A stretch of DNA of 64,000 nucleotides, from contig JAHEFR010000017.1 in assembly GCA_024640085.1 (NCBI GenBank), forward strand, positions 1 to 64,000, read 5' to 3'. Under the pieces are notes generated by a model. That model had not been told where the DNA came from. It worked only from the letters and a program-made list of their open reading frames with translations, and searched no databases. Of the stretch, positions 16,355 to 24,202 are shown piece by piece; the first letter of the stretch is position 1, and the number at the start of each line of letters is the position of its first letter. The position numbers were made by a program, and so were the translations under genes. The DNA is from Gammaproteobacteria bacterium (GTDB lineage Bacteria; Pseudomonadota; Gammaproteobacteria; Steroidobacterales; XN24).

Positions 16355-16966
16355 TTGGAAATCGTGACCCGACCCCTGTTCCCCAGTCTCGTCTGGACCA
16401 CCCTGTTCGACGACCGGGAAACCCTCAATCCACTGCTGTTGGAACTGGCCAACCGGATGAGGAAGGCAGACCCCGCAGGCGTCGCCAAGACCAACGTCGT
16501 TGGCTGGCAAAGCCCAAACATCATCCAGACCCTGGACGAGTTCGGGGAGATCAACCGGCGGATCCTGGATGTATGCCGGCAGATCTCGGAGTCCCAGAAT
16601 TTCCTCCCCAACGTCGCCTATCACCACCAGGCCTGGGTCAATATCAGTCCACCGGGCGCATCCAACACCATCCATTTCCATCCGAACTGCCATCTCAGCG
16701 GCGTTTACTACGTGAGCCTGAAGGCGCCGGAATGCGGCAGTATTTTTTTTCGGGACCCGAGGATCGCCGCGAGGATGCTGCGCCCCCCCATCGGCGCCGA
16801 GACCCATTTCACCGCTACCGAGGTGCGGATGCGCCCCGAGGAGGGCCGCATGTACGTATTCCCATCGTGGCTGGAACACGGAGTCGAGGTCAATCGCAGC
16901 GACCAGGACCGGGTAAGTCTCAGCTTCAACGTGCTGGCCACCCTTCAGCCGTCGTCCGCCGCCTGA
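16355..16966 (+). CDS. TIGR02466-type 2-oxoglutarate/Fe(II) oxygenase
   Basis: Cytoplasmic oxygenase of 203 residues in the putative 2OG-FeII_Oxy_5 family. The metal-binding strand is IHFHPNCHLSGVYYV, with His107 and His109; the distal ligand is His175 in SWLEHGVEVNRS, and the 2-oxoglutarate-binding Arg is in QDRVSLSFN. The same HxHP...SGVYY signature occurs in the oxygenase domain of the 986-residue fusion protein and, modified, in the oxygenase at 36733, so this gene is a stand-alone relative of the sulfotransferase-linked enzymes. The start is a TTG at 16355, chosen because GGAGGGG lies eight bases upstream. The hydroxylation target is unknown. Confidence 0.85.
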   Translation: MEIVTRPLFPSLVWTTLFDDRETLNPLLLELANRMRKADPAGVAKTNVVGWQSPNIIQTLDEFGEINRRILDVCRQISESQNFLPNVAYHHQAWVNISPPGASNTIHFHPNCHLSGVYYVSLKAPECGSIFFRDPRIAARMLRPPIGAETHFTATEVRMRPEEGRMYVFPSWLEHGVEVNRSDQDRVSLSFNVLATLQPSSAA

Positions 16967-16972
16967 ATCCGG

Positions 16973-18235
16973 TCAGACCGGGGAGCCGCGCTCGAGCATC
17001 TGGCGGGTCACCAGCACCACGCCGCGGCGGGTGACGAAGAATCGCTTGCCATCCTGTTCGTGATTCTCCCCGATCACCGAGCCCGAGGGGATGGTGCAAT
17101 GGTCGTCGATCACGACCCGCCGCAATCGACAGCCAGGTTCGACCCTGCTGTTGGGTAGCACCACCGCTCCCTCGAGGTAGGCGCCCTCCTCGATCACTAC
17201 GTTCGAGAAAAGCAGGGAGTCCCGGATGATCCCGCCGTTCACCCGGCAGCCGCCGGATACCATGGAGCCGATGGCCAGGCCGCTCTTGCCCGCCGCATCG
17301 GACACGAACTTGGCCGGCGGGCATTGCTCCTGGTAAGTCCAGATCGGCCAGCTTGCGTCGTAGAGATTCAGCTCCGGACTGGGACTGGTCAGCTCCATGT
17401 TGGCCTCGTAGAAAGCATCCACGTTACCGACGTCCCGCCAGTAATTCTGCACGCCCGTCTCGGCATCCTGGAAGACGTAAGCAATGACCCTGTCGCGCAG
17501 GATGGCGTCCGGGAGGATGTTGGTGCCGAAATCGTGGGCCGATTCGGGATTGGCGGCATCGGCTTCCAGCACCTCCCTGAGGTAGTCGAAATTGAAGACG
17601 TAGATCCCCATCGAGGCCAGGACGACGCCCTCGCGACCCGGGATGGGTTCCGGATTGCTTGGCTTCTCTGCGAACCGGGTGATGCGGTTGTTCTCGTCCA
17701 CCGCCATGACCCCGAACTCCCGCGCGCGATCCACCGGGACCTCCACGGTGCCGACGGTAATATCTGCCTTCGAGTCCACGTGCCGGGCCATCATCAAGCC
17801 GTAATCCATCTTGTAGATATGGTCGCCCGCCAGCATGAGCACGTATCGAGGCTGGTGCCGGGTCAGGTAGACCAGATTCTGATAGACGGCGTCGGCGGTG
17901 CCTTTGTACCAGGAGGCGTCGATTTGCTGCTGGGCGGGCAGGATCTCCACATGCTCGCCGAACTCGCCGCGGAAGTGACCCCAGGCCCGTTGCAGATGGA
18001 TGATCAGGTCGTGAGCTTTGTACTGGGTCATGACGGCGATCCGTCGGACCCCGGAGTTCACGCAGTTGGACAAGGGAAAATCGATGATCCGGTATTTTCC
18101 TCCGAATGGAGTCGCCGGTTTCGCCCGATCGAGAGTGAGCTGTTTCAGACGCGATCCCCTTCCACCGGCAAGAATCACGCCGATGGTCTCCCTCGTCAGG
18201 CTGCTCACGTAGCGGCGAGGAGTCTTCTTCTGCAT
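16973..18235 (-). CDS. glgC: Glucose-1-phosphate adenylyltransferase (ADP-glucose pyrophosphorylase)
   Basis: Makes ADP-glucose from glucose-1-phosphate and ATP, the committed step of glycogen synthesis. The 420-residue protein has the nucleotidyltransferase signature GVILAGGRGSRLKQLT, the conserved KPATPFGGKYRIIDFPLSNC, the catalytic region WYKGTADAVYQN, LMLAGDHIYKMDY, and the glucose-1-phosphate site FAEKPS. The C-terminal third is the left-handed beta-helix with imperfect hexapeptides (INGGIIRDSLLFSNVVIEEG-like spacing). I chose the ATG at 18235 with GGAG in front; the frame is open 15 codons further. It is divergent from glgA across 150 bases, with a readable promoter. Confidence 0.96.
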   Translation of the reverse strand: MQKKTPRRYVSSLTRETIGVILAGGRGSRLKQLTLDRAKPATPFGGKYRIIDFPLSNCVNSGVRRIAVMTQYKAHDLIIHLQRAWGHFRGEFGEHVEILPAQQQIDASWYKGTADAVYQNLVYLTRHQPRYVLMLAGDHIYKMDYGLMMARHVDSKADITVGTVEVPVDRAREFGVMAVDENNRITRFAEKPSNPEPIPGREGVVLASMGIYVFNFDYLREVLEADAANPESAHDFGTNILPDAILRDRVIAYVFQDAETGVQNYWRDVGNVDAFYEANMELTSPSPELNLYDASWPIWTYQEQCPPAKFVSDAAGKSGLAIGSMVSGGCRVNGGIIRDSLLFSNVVIEEGAYLEGAVVLPNSRVEPGCRLRRVVIDDHCTIPSGSVIGENHEQDGKRFFVTRRGVVLVTRQMLERGSPV

Positions 18236-18299
18236 CCTGCACTCTCCCGTTGGACTGCCCGGGATCGCGGGCCGATCCATCTGTCCCCGGACAATCTAG

Positions 18300-18329
18300 A
18301 CTATAGGGCAAGGCGCGTACCGGAGTTAA
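18300..18329 (-). promoter_or_regulatory. Predicted sigma-70 promoter of glgC
   Basis: On the minus strand TTAACT (18329-18324) is followed after 18 bp by TATAGT (18305-18300). Transcription would start near 18293, giving a leader of about 60 bases before the glgC ATG. The -10 matches consensus in five of six positions and the -35 in four of six. Confidence 0.5.
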
Positions 18330-18385
18330 CCTTACGACACCCGGAATCGGCAATCTGAGCCGGCGCCGGCCGTGGAGCCCAAGCT

Positions 18386-19861
18386 ATGCCCGTCAATCTC
18401 AACGTCCTGCTCGCCTGCGCCGAAGTGTTCCCTCTTGCGAAGACCGGCGGCCTCGCGGACGTCTGCGCATCGCTACCCTCGGCGCTGAGGACCTTCGGCG
18501 CCGAGGCCAGAATCCTGATGCCGGCCTATCGTGGCGTGACGGCGAAGATGTCGACCCGGCCGGTGGGGCGCCCGTTTTATCCGTTGATAGGCGCCCAGAA
18601 AGTACGGCTCCTCAAAGGCGCGCTGCCGGGGACCCGCGTCCCGGTCTACCTGATCCACTGTCCCGAGTTGTACGACCGCCCCGGCGACCCCTACGCCGAC
18701 CAGTACGGAAATGAGCACCCCGACAATGCCATTCGCTTCGGCGTCTTGTCCAAGGTGGCGGCGATGTTCGGGACAGTGGGGGGACTGGACGGCTGGCGGG
18801 CCGACGTGGTCCATGGCCACGACTGGCACTGCGGTCTGGCGTCTGCGTATCTGAATTTCGACTCGGGTTCCACGGCCGCCACCGTCTTTACTATCCATAA
18901 CCTGGCCTACCAGGGAAATTTCAATCGCAAGGTCCGAAAAAGCCTGGGAATCGACTCGCTGGCATTCCATATGGATGGCCTTGAGTTTTACGGTCACCTG
19001 AGCTTCATGAAGGCCGGTATTTTTTACGCCGACGCGGTCACCACCGTCAGCCCGACCTACGCGAGGGAAATACAGGGCAGCATGCTGGGTTGCGGGATGG
19101 ACGGGGTCCTGCGTCATCGGGCAGATCGACTGACGGGAATACTCAACGGTATCGACGTCGAGCAGTGGAATCCGGAAACCGATGGTCGGATCGCCGCCTG
19201 CTTTTCCTCCCGGGACCTGAGCGGCAAGACGAAGTGCCGTGCAGGGCTTCTGCGGCAGTTGGGCCTGGATCCCGATTCGCCGGACCTGCTGGTCGGCATG
19301 CTGGGCCGGATGACTGCCCAGAAGGGCTGGCAGCTGATGCTGGATGCCGCGCCTGCCCTGCTGGAACAGGGGACGCGCCTGGTGTTGATGGGCAGCGGGC
19401 ACCCCGAGTACGAGGAAATGATCAGCCGGCTTGTCGCCCGCTACCCCGATCGGCTGGGCTTCAGGAAGGGATTCGACGAGGATTTTGCCCACCAGTTGAT
19501 CGCCGGCGCGGACGCCCTGGCCATTCCGTCCCTGTTCGAACCCTGCGGTCTGGTGCAGATGTATGCCCAGCGCTACGGCACCATCCCGATTGCCCGCAGG
19601 ACGGGCGGACTGGTGGACAGCGTGGTCGACTCGTCCGACCGGGGCGCTCACCCTCCCACCGGCTTTCTCTTCGACGGCGTGACGGCACCGGAGCTGGCGC
19701 GAGCCGTCGCCCGCGCGGCGGACGTCAGGCAGGAAGGGTCGTCGGACTGGGATCGCTTGCGCACCAACGGGATGGCAAGGGATTTCAGCTGGCACCGATC
19801 GGCAAGGCATTATGCCGACGTCTACCAGGCTGCCCTGGATATCCGCCGGAGCCGCCGCTAG
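18386..19861 (+). CDS. glgA: Glycogen synthase (ADP-glucose type)
   Basis: GT5-family glycosyltransferase that extends alpha-1,4-glucan with ADP-glucose. The 491 residues show the N-terminal donor-binding motif KTGGLADVCASLP, the conserved VVHGHDWHCGLAS, FTIHNLAYQGNF, and the C-terminal catalytic block FEPCGLVQMYAQRYGTIPI followed by RRTGGLVDSVVD. The length matches bacterial GlgA (about 480). GGAG eight bases before the ATG is the ribosome site. It is divergent from glgC, so the two are transcribed from opposite promoters in one intergenic region. Branching and debranching enzymes are not in the window. Confidence 0.96.
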   Translation: MPVNLNVLLACAEVFPLAKTGGLADVCASLPSALRTFGAEARILMPAYRGVTAKMSTRPVGRPFYPLIGAQKVRLLKGALPGTRVPVYLIHCPELYDRPGDPYADQYGNEHPDNAIRFGVLSKVAAMFGTVGGLDGWRADVVHGHDWHCGLASAYLNFDSGSTAATVFTIHNLAYQGNFNRKVRKSLGIDSLAFHMDGLEFYGHLSFMKAGIFYADAVTTVSPTYAREIQGSMLGCGMDGVLRHRADRLTGILNGIDVEQWNPETDGRIAACFSSRDLSGKTKCRAGLLRQLGLDPDSPDLLVGMLGRMTAQKGWQLMLDAAPALLEQGTRLVLMGSGHPEYEEMISRLVARYPDRLGFRKGFDEDFAHQLIAGADALAIPSLFEPCGLVQMYAQRYGTIPIARRTGGLVDSVVDSSDRGAHPPTGFLFDGVTAPELARAVARAADVRQEGSSDWDRLRTNGMARDFSWHRSARHYADVYQAALDIRRSRR

Positions 19862-19950
19862 AAACGCTAATCCCGGTCAGGGTTCGGAATTCCGCATTGC
19901 AGAATGTCGCCGCGGCGTCTAGATTGACACTCGTTCGGATCCGTTAACTC

Positions 19951-20400
19951 ATGCAACTTCTCCAGGCAATCAGATCGAATTCCAGCTCCGCCACCGCGCT
20001 GATGCGCGAACTGGCGTCCGCTTATCACGCGTATCACGCTTACGACGCTGCCTACCTGAGACAGTTCGACATGACGCCGGCCCAGGCCGACGTTGTCTGC
20101 CACTTGGGCACGGCAGGCGTGATGACTTGTGGAGAACTGGCGGAGATGGCCGCAATACCCAGGGGCTCGTTGTCCGCCACCCTCGAGCGGCTCGAGGACC
20201 GAGGGCTGGTCCTGAGGAAACCCTCCAGGACGGACCGCCGAAGAATCCATGTTCGGCTGACGAAACAGGGCTCCAGTGTGTTCGGCACTCTCTTCTCCGG
20301 ACGGGTCTCCCGGATGGCGGAACGTTTTGATCAGCTGGACGAGCGAACACAGGCGTTGATCATGCGTGCCCTGCGGGAACTGCGTGATCTGTTCATGTAG
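19951..20400 (+). CDS. MarR-family transcriptional regulator
   Basis: A 149-residue winged-helix regulator. The layout is typical: N-terminal dimerisation helices, DNA-binding domain with GELAEMAAIPRGSLSATLER as helix-turn-helix, and the wing motif RTDRRRIHVRLTKQG with the conserved DRR. A short leader with TTGCAG (19897-19902) and TAGATT (19920-19925) 17 bp apart may be its promoter. No obvious target gene lies beside it: glgA is upstream in the same direction and a 550-base gap follows. The ligand is unknown. Confidence 0.85.
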   Translation: MQLLQAIRSNSSSATALMRELASAYHAYHAYDAAYLRQFDMTPAQADVVCHLGTAGVMTCGELAEMAAIPRGSLSATLERLEDRGLVLRKPSRTDRRRIHVRLTKQGSSVFGTLFSGRVSRMAERFDQLDERTQALIMRALRELRDLFM

Positions 20401-20952
20401 GACTTCTGGCCGAAACCCGGCCCGGATTGGCCGCAACCGCTTAAGAAACGCGGGCCGGCCACGGGAGCGCCGGGAACACGGAGATGAAATCCTGCGTCCT
20501 TATCGCCGATACCATCGGCGGACGGGGAGCCCACCTCCCTAGAACCCCTTCTACCCGGCGCCGCCTGTGACCGGTCCGCGGCGATCTGCCCGCCATCCGG
20601 AGCCGGTTGCGACGCGTCCAAATCCAGCGCCAAGGCCCGTGCGGGCCGTAAAGCATAGCCCTTTTGCCAGACCAGTGGCTAGACCAGCGGCGCCGCGGAC
20701 CAAGTCTACCTTGATTATCATTGGCTTAGCGCGCCCGGACCGGGTAAAAACCCCGACCAAATGGCCTGCTGCATTGCAACATGTCGATATTGATCCCGGT
20801 TCGGCCGTTGACAAATGCTGCGCTGCAACTATGCTTCGGCCACTATCACCGTGCTGGCCGGGCCAACGGCGGAACCCGTACCCGGCGGTTCGTGGTCCTG
20901 GACTAGAATATCCAGCCCTAATCCGCTGCCCTGACGTACGTCCCAACCAAAA
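20401..20952. other. 552-base intergenic stretch with a promoter near its right end
   Basis: No convincing gene. Several short open frames exist on both strands but none has a ribosome site or recognisable product. A perfect six-base hairpin (GGCCCG and CGGGCC) lies near 20633, without a T run, so it is not a terminator. The best signal is the promoter at 20808-20835. A small RNA transcribed from that promoter cannot be excluded. Confidence 0.35.
20808..20835 (+). promoter_or_regulatory. Strong sigma-70 promoter before the DUF192 gene
   Basis: A perfect -35 hexamer TTGACA (20808-20813) is followed after 16 bp by TATGCT (20830-20835). Transcription would start near 20842 and give a leader of about 110 bases before the DUF192 ATG at 20953. 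Confidence 0.6.
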
Positions 20953-21456
20953 ATGACTGCTCGTAGCTGGTTGCTGCCCACCCTGGCGATCGTCATGTTG
21001 ATCGGGACGCTGCATGCCATGACCTTCGCAGCGGGGCTCCCGGATCATCTGGCCGTCACCCGGCTCGTCATCCGAACCAGCGATCAGCAGCCAAGGCCGT
21101 TCCGGGTGAGTGTCGCGGTCACGCCGGCGGACCGGCAGCGAGGACTGATGTTCGTGACGGAAATGCATCCGGATCAGGGCATGCTCTTCGACCTTGGCGA
21201 GCCGAAAGTGGCCAGCATGTGGATGAAGAACACTCCTCTGCCCCTGGACATGCTCTTTATCCGCGCCGACGGGCACATCAGCAGTATTGCCGGGAACACC
21301 GAGCCCTACTCCCGCCGCGCGATCTCCTCGCAAGAACCGGTCAGAGCGGTCCTGGAACTCCCGGGAGGGACCTGCGACCGGCTCGGGATCGAGGCCGGCG
21401 ACGTCGTCGTACACCCCATGTTCGTCGCGGCCGCCCACGCAACACGGGGCGATTGA
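20953..21456 (+). CDS. DUF192-family exported protein
   Basis: A 167-residue protein with an N-terminal signal (LLPTLAIVMLIGTLHAMTFA) followed by a complete DUF192 domain: VAVTPADRQRGLMFVTEM, the core MLFDLGEPKVASMWMKNT, PLPLDMLFI and the end GGTCDRLGIEAGDVVVH. DUF192 is widespread in bacteria and archaea; its function is not settled. The signal indicates a periplasmic location. It is preceded by a strong predicted promoter and is convergent with the SirB2 gene four bases away. Confidence 0.85.
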   Translation: MTARSWLLPTLAIVMLIGTLHAMTFAAGLPDHLAVTRLVIRTSDQQPRPFRVSVAVTPADRQRGLMFVTEMHPDQGMLFDLGEPKVASMWMKNTPLPLDMLFIRADGHISSIAGNTEPYSRRAISSQEPVRAVLELPGGTCDRLGIEAGDVVVHPMFVAAAHATRGD

Positions 21457-21460
21457 GTTC

Positions 21461-21841
21461 TCACACGGGGACCACCCAGGGCGTGTGGGTACGGGCGATC
21501 GCCACGATCCACAGGAACACGGCCACAGCGGCCACGAATGCCGCGCCACGCACCGCCGGGGTACGACCCCGTTTCAGGGCGATGGTGCCAAGCAGGATGT
21601 AGACGCCCAGCCAGACCAGCTTCGCGGTCAGCCAGCCTTGCTGGAATGGGAACTGTCTGATCAGAAACATGAGGCCGACAGCGCTTGCCAGCAGGAGGGT
21701 ATCGACGACATGGGGCACGATGCGGGCGAATTTCGTCTGCAGGCGGGCGGAGCCGGAGAACATCCATGCGCCCCGCAACAGGAACAGCAGCAGGCTGAGG
21801 CCCGCGCATGTCATATGGAAGTGCTTGAGCGCCAGGTACAC
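21461..21841 (-). CDS. SirB2-family integral membrane protein
   Basis: A 126-residue protein with four predicted membrane spans (LALKHFHMTCAGLSLLLFLL, the VDTLLLASAVGLMFLI segment, LTAKLVWLGVYILLG and AAFVAAVAVFLWIVAIA). The N-terminal K-H-x-H pattern with LRGAWMF and the central TAKLVWLGVYI are the family signature of SirB2/invasion-expression up-regulator proteins. The conserved histidines suggest a possible heme or metal role, but function is unknown. It is ten bases downstream of hemN on the same strand and is likely co-transcribed with it. Confidence 0.8.
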   Translation of the reverse strand: MYLALKHFHMTCAGLSLLLFLLRGAWMFSGSARLQTKFARIVPHVVDTLLLASAVGLMFLIRQFPFQQGWLTAKLVWLGVYILLGTIALKRGRTPAVRGAAFVAAVAVFLWIVAIARTHTPWVVPV

Positions 21842-21851
21842 GGCGACCCGA

Positions 21852-23255
21852 TCAGATGACCTTTGAGAACCGGCCCGGCTGTTTCTCGGATGAAAGGTAG
21901 GCGTCGAAGGTCATGGCGATGGGGCGCAGCAGGAAGCGGCCCTTTGCGGTCACCCGGATGACTCCCTTACCCAGTTCCACGAGACCGTCAGCTTCCAGTG
22001 GCTGCAGGGCCTCGAGTTCCCGGGCGAAGTGGTTTCCGAAATCGACGCCGAAGCGGTCCCCGAACGCGTCCATCTCGACTACGTCCTGGCACATCAGGCC
22101 CTGGATAACCGCCCGCCTCAGTACATCCTCCGGGGTCAGCTCGACACCGCGATAGACGGGCAACCGGCCTTCATCCAGGGCAGCATAGTAGTCCTTCCGC
22201 AGCTTCAGATTCTGGCTGTAGCAGGTATCAAGCCTGCCGATGGAACTGACGCCCAGGGCCACGAGGTCACAGTCGGCATATGTCGAGTATCCCTGGAAGT
22301 TCCGCTGGAGACTCCCTTCGTTCCTGGCCCGGACAAGTTCATCCTCCGGGAGTGCGAAGTGGTCCATGCCGATGTACTCGTACCCGTGTTCGGTCAGGTA
22401 ATCCACGATCAGCCGCAACAGGTCGAGCTTGGTCTGCGCCGTCGGTAGATCCTCCTCTCGGATCAGCCGTTGCGACTTGAACATCCTCGGCAGATGGGCG
22501 TAGTTGTAGGTCGCAATCCGATCCGGCCGGGCGGCCACGACGATATCCAGGGTCTTCTGGAAACTCTCCATCGTCTGGTGGGGGAGACCATAGATCAGGT
22601 CCACGGACACCGACACGAATCCGACCTCCCGCGCCTGGGTGACCAGGCCTAGGGTGTGGTCCACTTCCTGGACGCGGTTGACGGCTCGCTGGACCCGGGG
22701 ATCGAAATCCTGGATGCCCATGCTCAGCCGGTTGAAGCCGAGACCGGTCAGCAGGGGCAGCGTGTCCGGACCGGTCGTCCGGGGGTCGATCTCCAGAGAG
22801 TATTCCCGCTTGCCGCTGGCTAGGAGACTGAAGTGCCTTTCCAGCCCCCTGATCAACGCCGTCATCTCTTCGTCGGTGAGATAGGTCGGCGTCCCGCCAC
22901 CGAGATGGAGCTGGGTCACGGGGCGTTCCCGATCGTAGAGCCCGGAGTGGAGCTCGGCTTCCCTGAACAGATATTCCAGGTACTGGGCGGCGACGCCGGG
23001 CGTGCGGGTCACGATCTTGTGACAGCCACAGTAGTAACAGAGGGAATGGCAGAACGGGATGTGCACATACAGCGACAGGTCGCGGGGGCCGACCTTGCCG
23101 TTACTCAGGCGCGCAAGGCGCGCGTATTCCGCGGCGCCAAATCCCTCGTGAAACTGTACCGCCGTGGGGTACGACGTATAGCGCGGCCCTGGACCGTCGT
23201 AGCGCTTCACGAGATCGGTGTCGAATACCACACGTTCCATCTTTCTGTCCGTCAT
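21852..23255 (-). CDS. hemN: Oxygen-independent coproporphyrinogen III oxidase
   Basis: Radical SAM enzyme that decarboxylates coproporphyrinogen III to protoporphyrinogen IX without oxygen. The 467 residues match HemN: the substrate-channel motif GPRYTSYPTA near the N-terminus, the cluster motif YVHIPFCHSLCYYCGCHK with three radical-SAM Cys and the extra fourth Cys, LHLGGGTPTYL, and GMDHFALPEDEL. HemN-like heme chaperones (HemW) lack the PRYTSYPTA start and the CGC pattern, so this is the true enzyme. The first ATG (23255) directly abuts GGAGG, which is too close; the ATG six codons in (MERVVF) is 15 bases away, so the start is uncertain between the two. I see no clear FNR box upstream. Confidence 0.93.
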   Translation of the reverse strand: MTDRKMERVVFDTDLVKRYDGPGPRYTSYPTAVQFHEGFGAAEYARLARLSNGKVGPRDLSLYVHIPFCHSLCYYCGCHKIVTRTPGVAAQYLEYLFREAELHSGLYDRERPVTQLHLGGGTPTYLTDEEMTALIRGLERHFSLLASGKREYSLEIDPRTTGPDTLPLLTGLGFNRLSMGIQDFDPRVQRAVNRVQEVDHTLGLVTQAREVGFVSVSVDLIYGLPHQTMESFQKTLDIVVAARPDRIATYNYAHLPRMFKSQRLIREEDLPTAQTKLDLLRLIVDYLTEHGYEYIGMDHFALPEDELVRARNEGSLQRNFQGYSTYADCDLVALGVSSIGRLDTCYSQNLKLRKDYYAALDEGRLPVYRGVELTPEDVLRRAVIQGLMCQDVVEMDAFGDRFGVDFGNHFARELEALQPLEADGLVELGKGVIRVTAKGRFLLRPIAMTFDAYLSSEKQPGRFSKVI

Positions 23256-23597
23256 CCTCCAGGCGGCACAAGTTACCGTTTCTGATCTACCGGGACCTTG
23301 CCGCGGCTCAGCGGTCGCCGCCGATACGCCCGGCCCCGGCCGGCGCGAGGTCCTATTGTACTTGCAGGCAGGGCCATCGTGGCCGCCCGCGTTGCTGCTG
23401 GGCCTGGCGCGGGGGCATCCTGCCCGCTGCGGCCCCCCGCACTGAAAGTGACTGTCCCAGGTGAGTCAGACATCCCTGGACCCGCCGGACGGGCATCAGT
23501 CCCGGCCGTCATGGTCGCATCGGGGACGCGCCGCACGTCCGCTGGCAACGCGGAGGTGGAAATGGATGAGACCAGGGGTCGGCAACCCGCCCGCCAG
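23256..23597. other. Intergenic stretch without a supported gene
   Basis: About 340 bases between hemN and the end of the small lipoprotein gene, both on the minus strand. A minus-strand open frame (23273-23548) exists but has no ribosome site, an Ala/Pro/Arg-rich composition and no recognisable motif. The promoter of hemN should lie here but no clear -35/-10 pair is visible. Confidence 0.35.
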
Positions 23598-23963
23598 CTA
23601 CCGCCCGGGATCCTCGCCAGCTGCCTCGGCCCGACACTTCACAAGATACCGCAGATCCATGTGATGGAAATTTGGCTGCCCGGCGCCGATCGGCTCCCGG
23701 CTGACGATCTCGTAGCCGTCGCGACACAGCCCCTGGCGGTCGAGCCAGGACTGCAGCCACTCCATCCGCACTGCCTCCGCACTCTCGCTGTCCGAGGGGT
23801 AAGCCGAACCGGCGCGGGCCTCGAACACGAGCACGGACTCGTCCTGGTACGAAGTCCTCAGGATACTGTTGTCGTGTCTCTCGAAGTCCGCGCGTGACTT
23901 TTCCTCCAGCGCGCAGCCCGAGAGCAGGATTGCCAACATCATGATCGCGTATGTCAGTCTCAC
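23598..23963 (-). CDS. Small lipoprotein of unknown function
   Basis: A 121-residue predicted lipoprotein. From a GTG at 23963 the product starts VRLTYAIMMLAILLSGCALEEK, so the lipobox LLSGC lies 13-17 residues in, as expected; GGGGATC upstream may be the ribosome site. The frame is open to an ATG at 24026, but the extra 21 residues are charged and would displace the signal. The mature part is acidic, with two Cys (RQGLCRDGYEI and YLVKCRAE) that could form a disulfide. I recognise no family. Asp after the lipid Cys is absent (Ala at +2), so outer-membrane sorting is expected. Confidence 0.65.
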   Translation of the reverse strand: MRLTYAIMMLAILLSGCALEEKSRADFERHDNSILRTSYQDESVLVFEARAGSAYPSDSESAEAVRMEWLQSWLDRQGLCRDGYEIVSREPIGAGQPNFHHMDLRYLVKCRAEAAGEDPGR

Positions 23964-24202
23964 GGCGGATCCCCGGCGACACTTGAAAAGCGCCGCCATC
24001 ATAAACCAGCCGCGCCGTGGTCTCACAAGGGATTACCGGGGGCCCGGCCGTCGCGGCATCCGGTGCCCCGCGGACCGCGACCGCGCCTACAGGGCCTCGC
24101 AGAGTCCCGCCTGTCCGAAGGCATGCCGCCAGTGCCGCTGGCTCCGGGCCGGCGCCTGCCCTAAAGTTGGGAATCTAAGGGAGCACCCCCGGGAGGTTGG
24201 AA

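Noticed and set aside
20567-20956. A 129-codon plus-strand frame in the gap before the DUF192 gene
   Set aside because: No ribosome site, Pro/Arg-rich composition and no family. A strong promoter for the next gene lies inside it.
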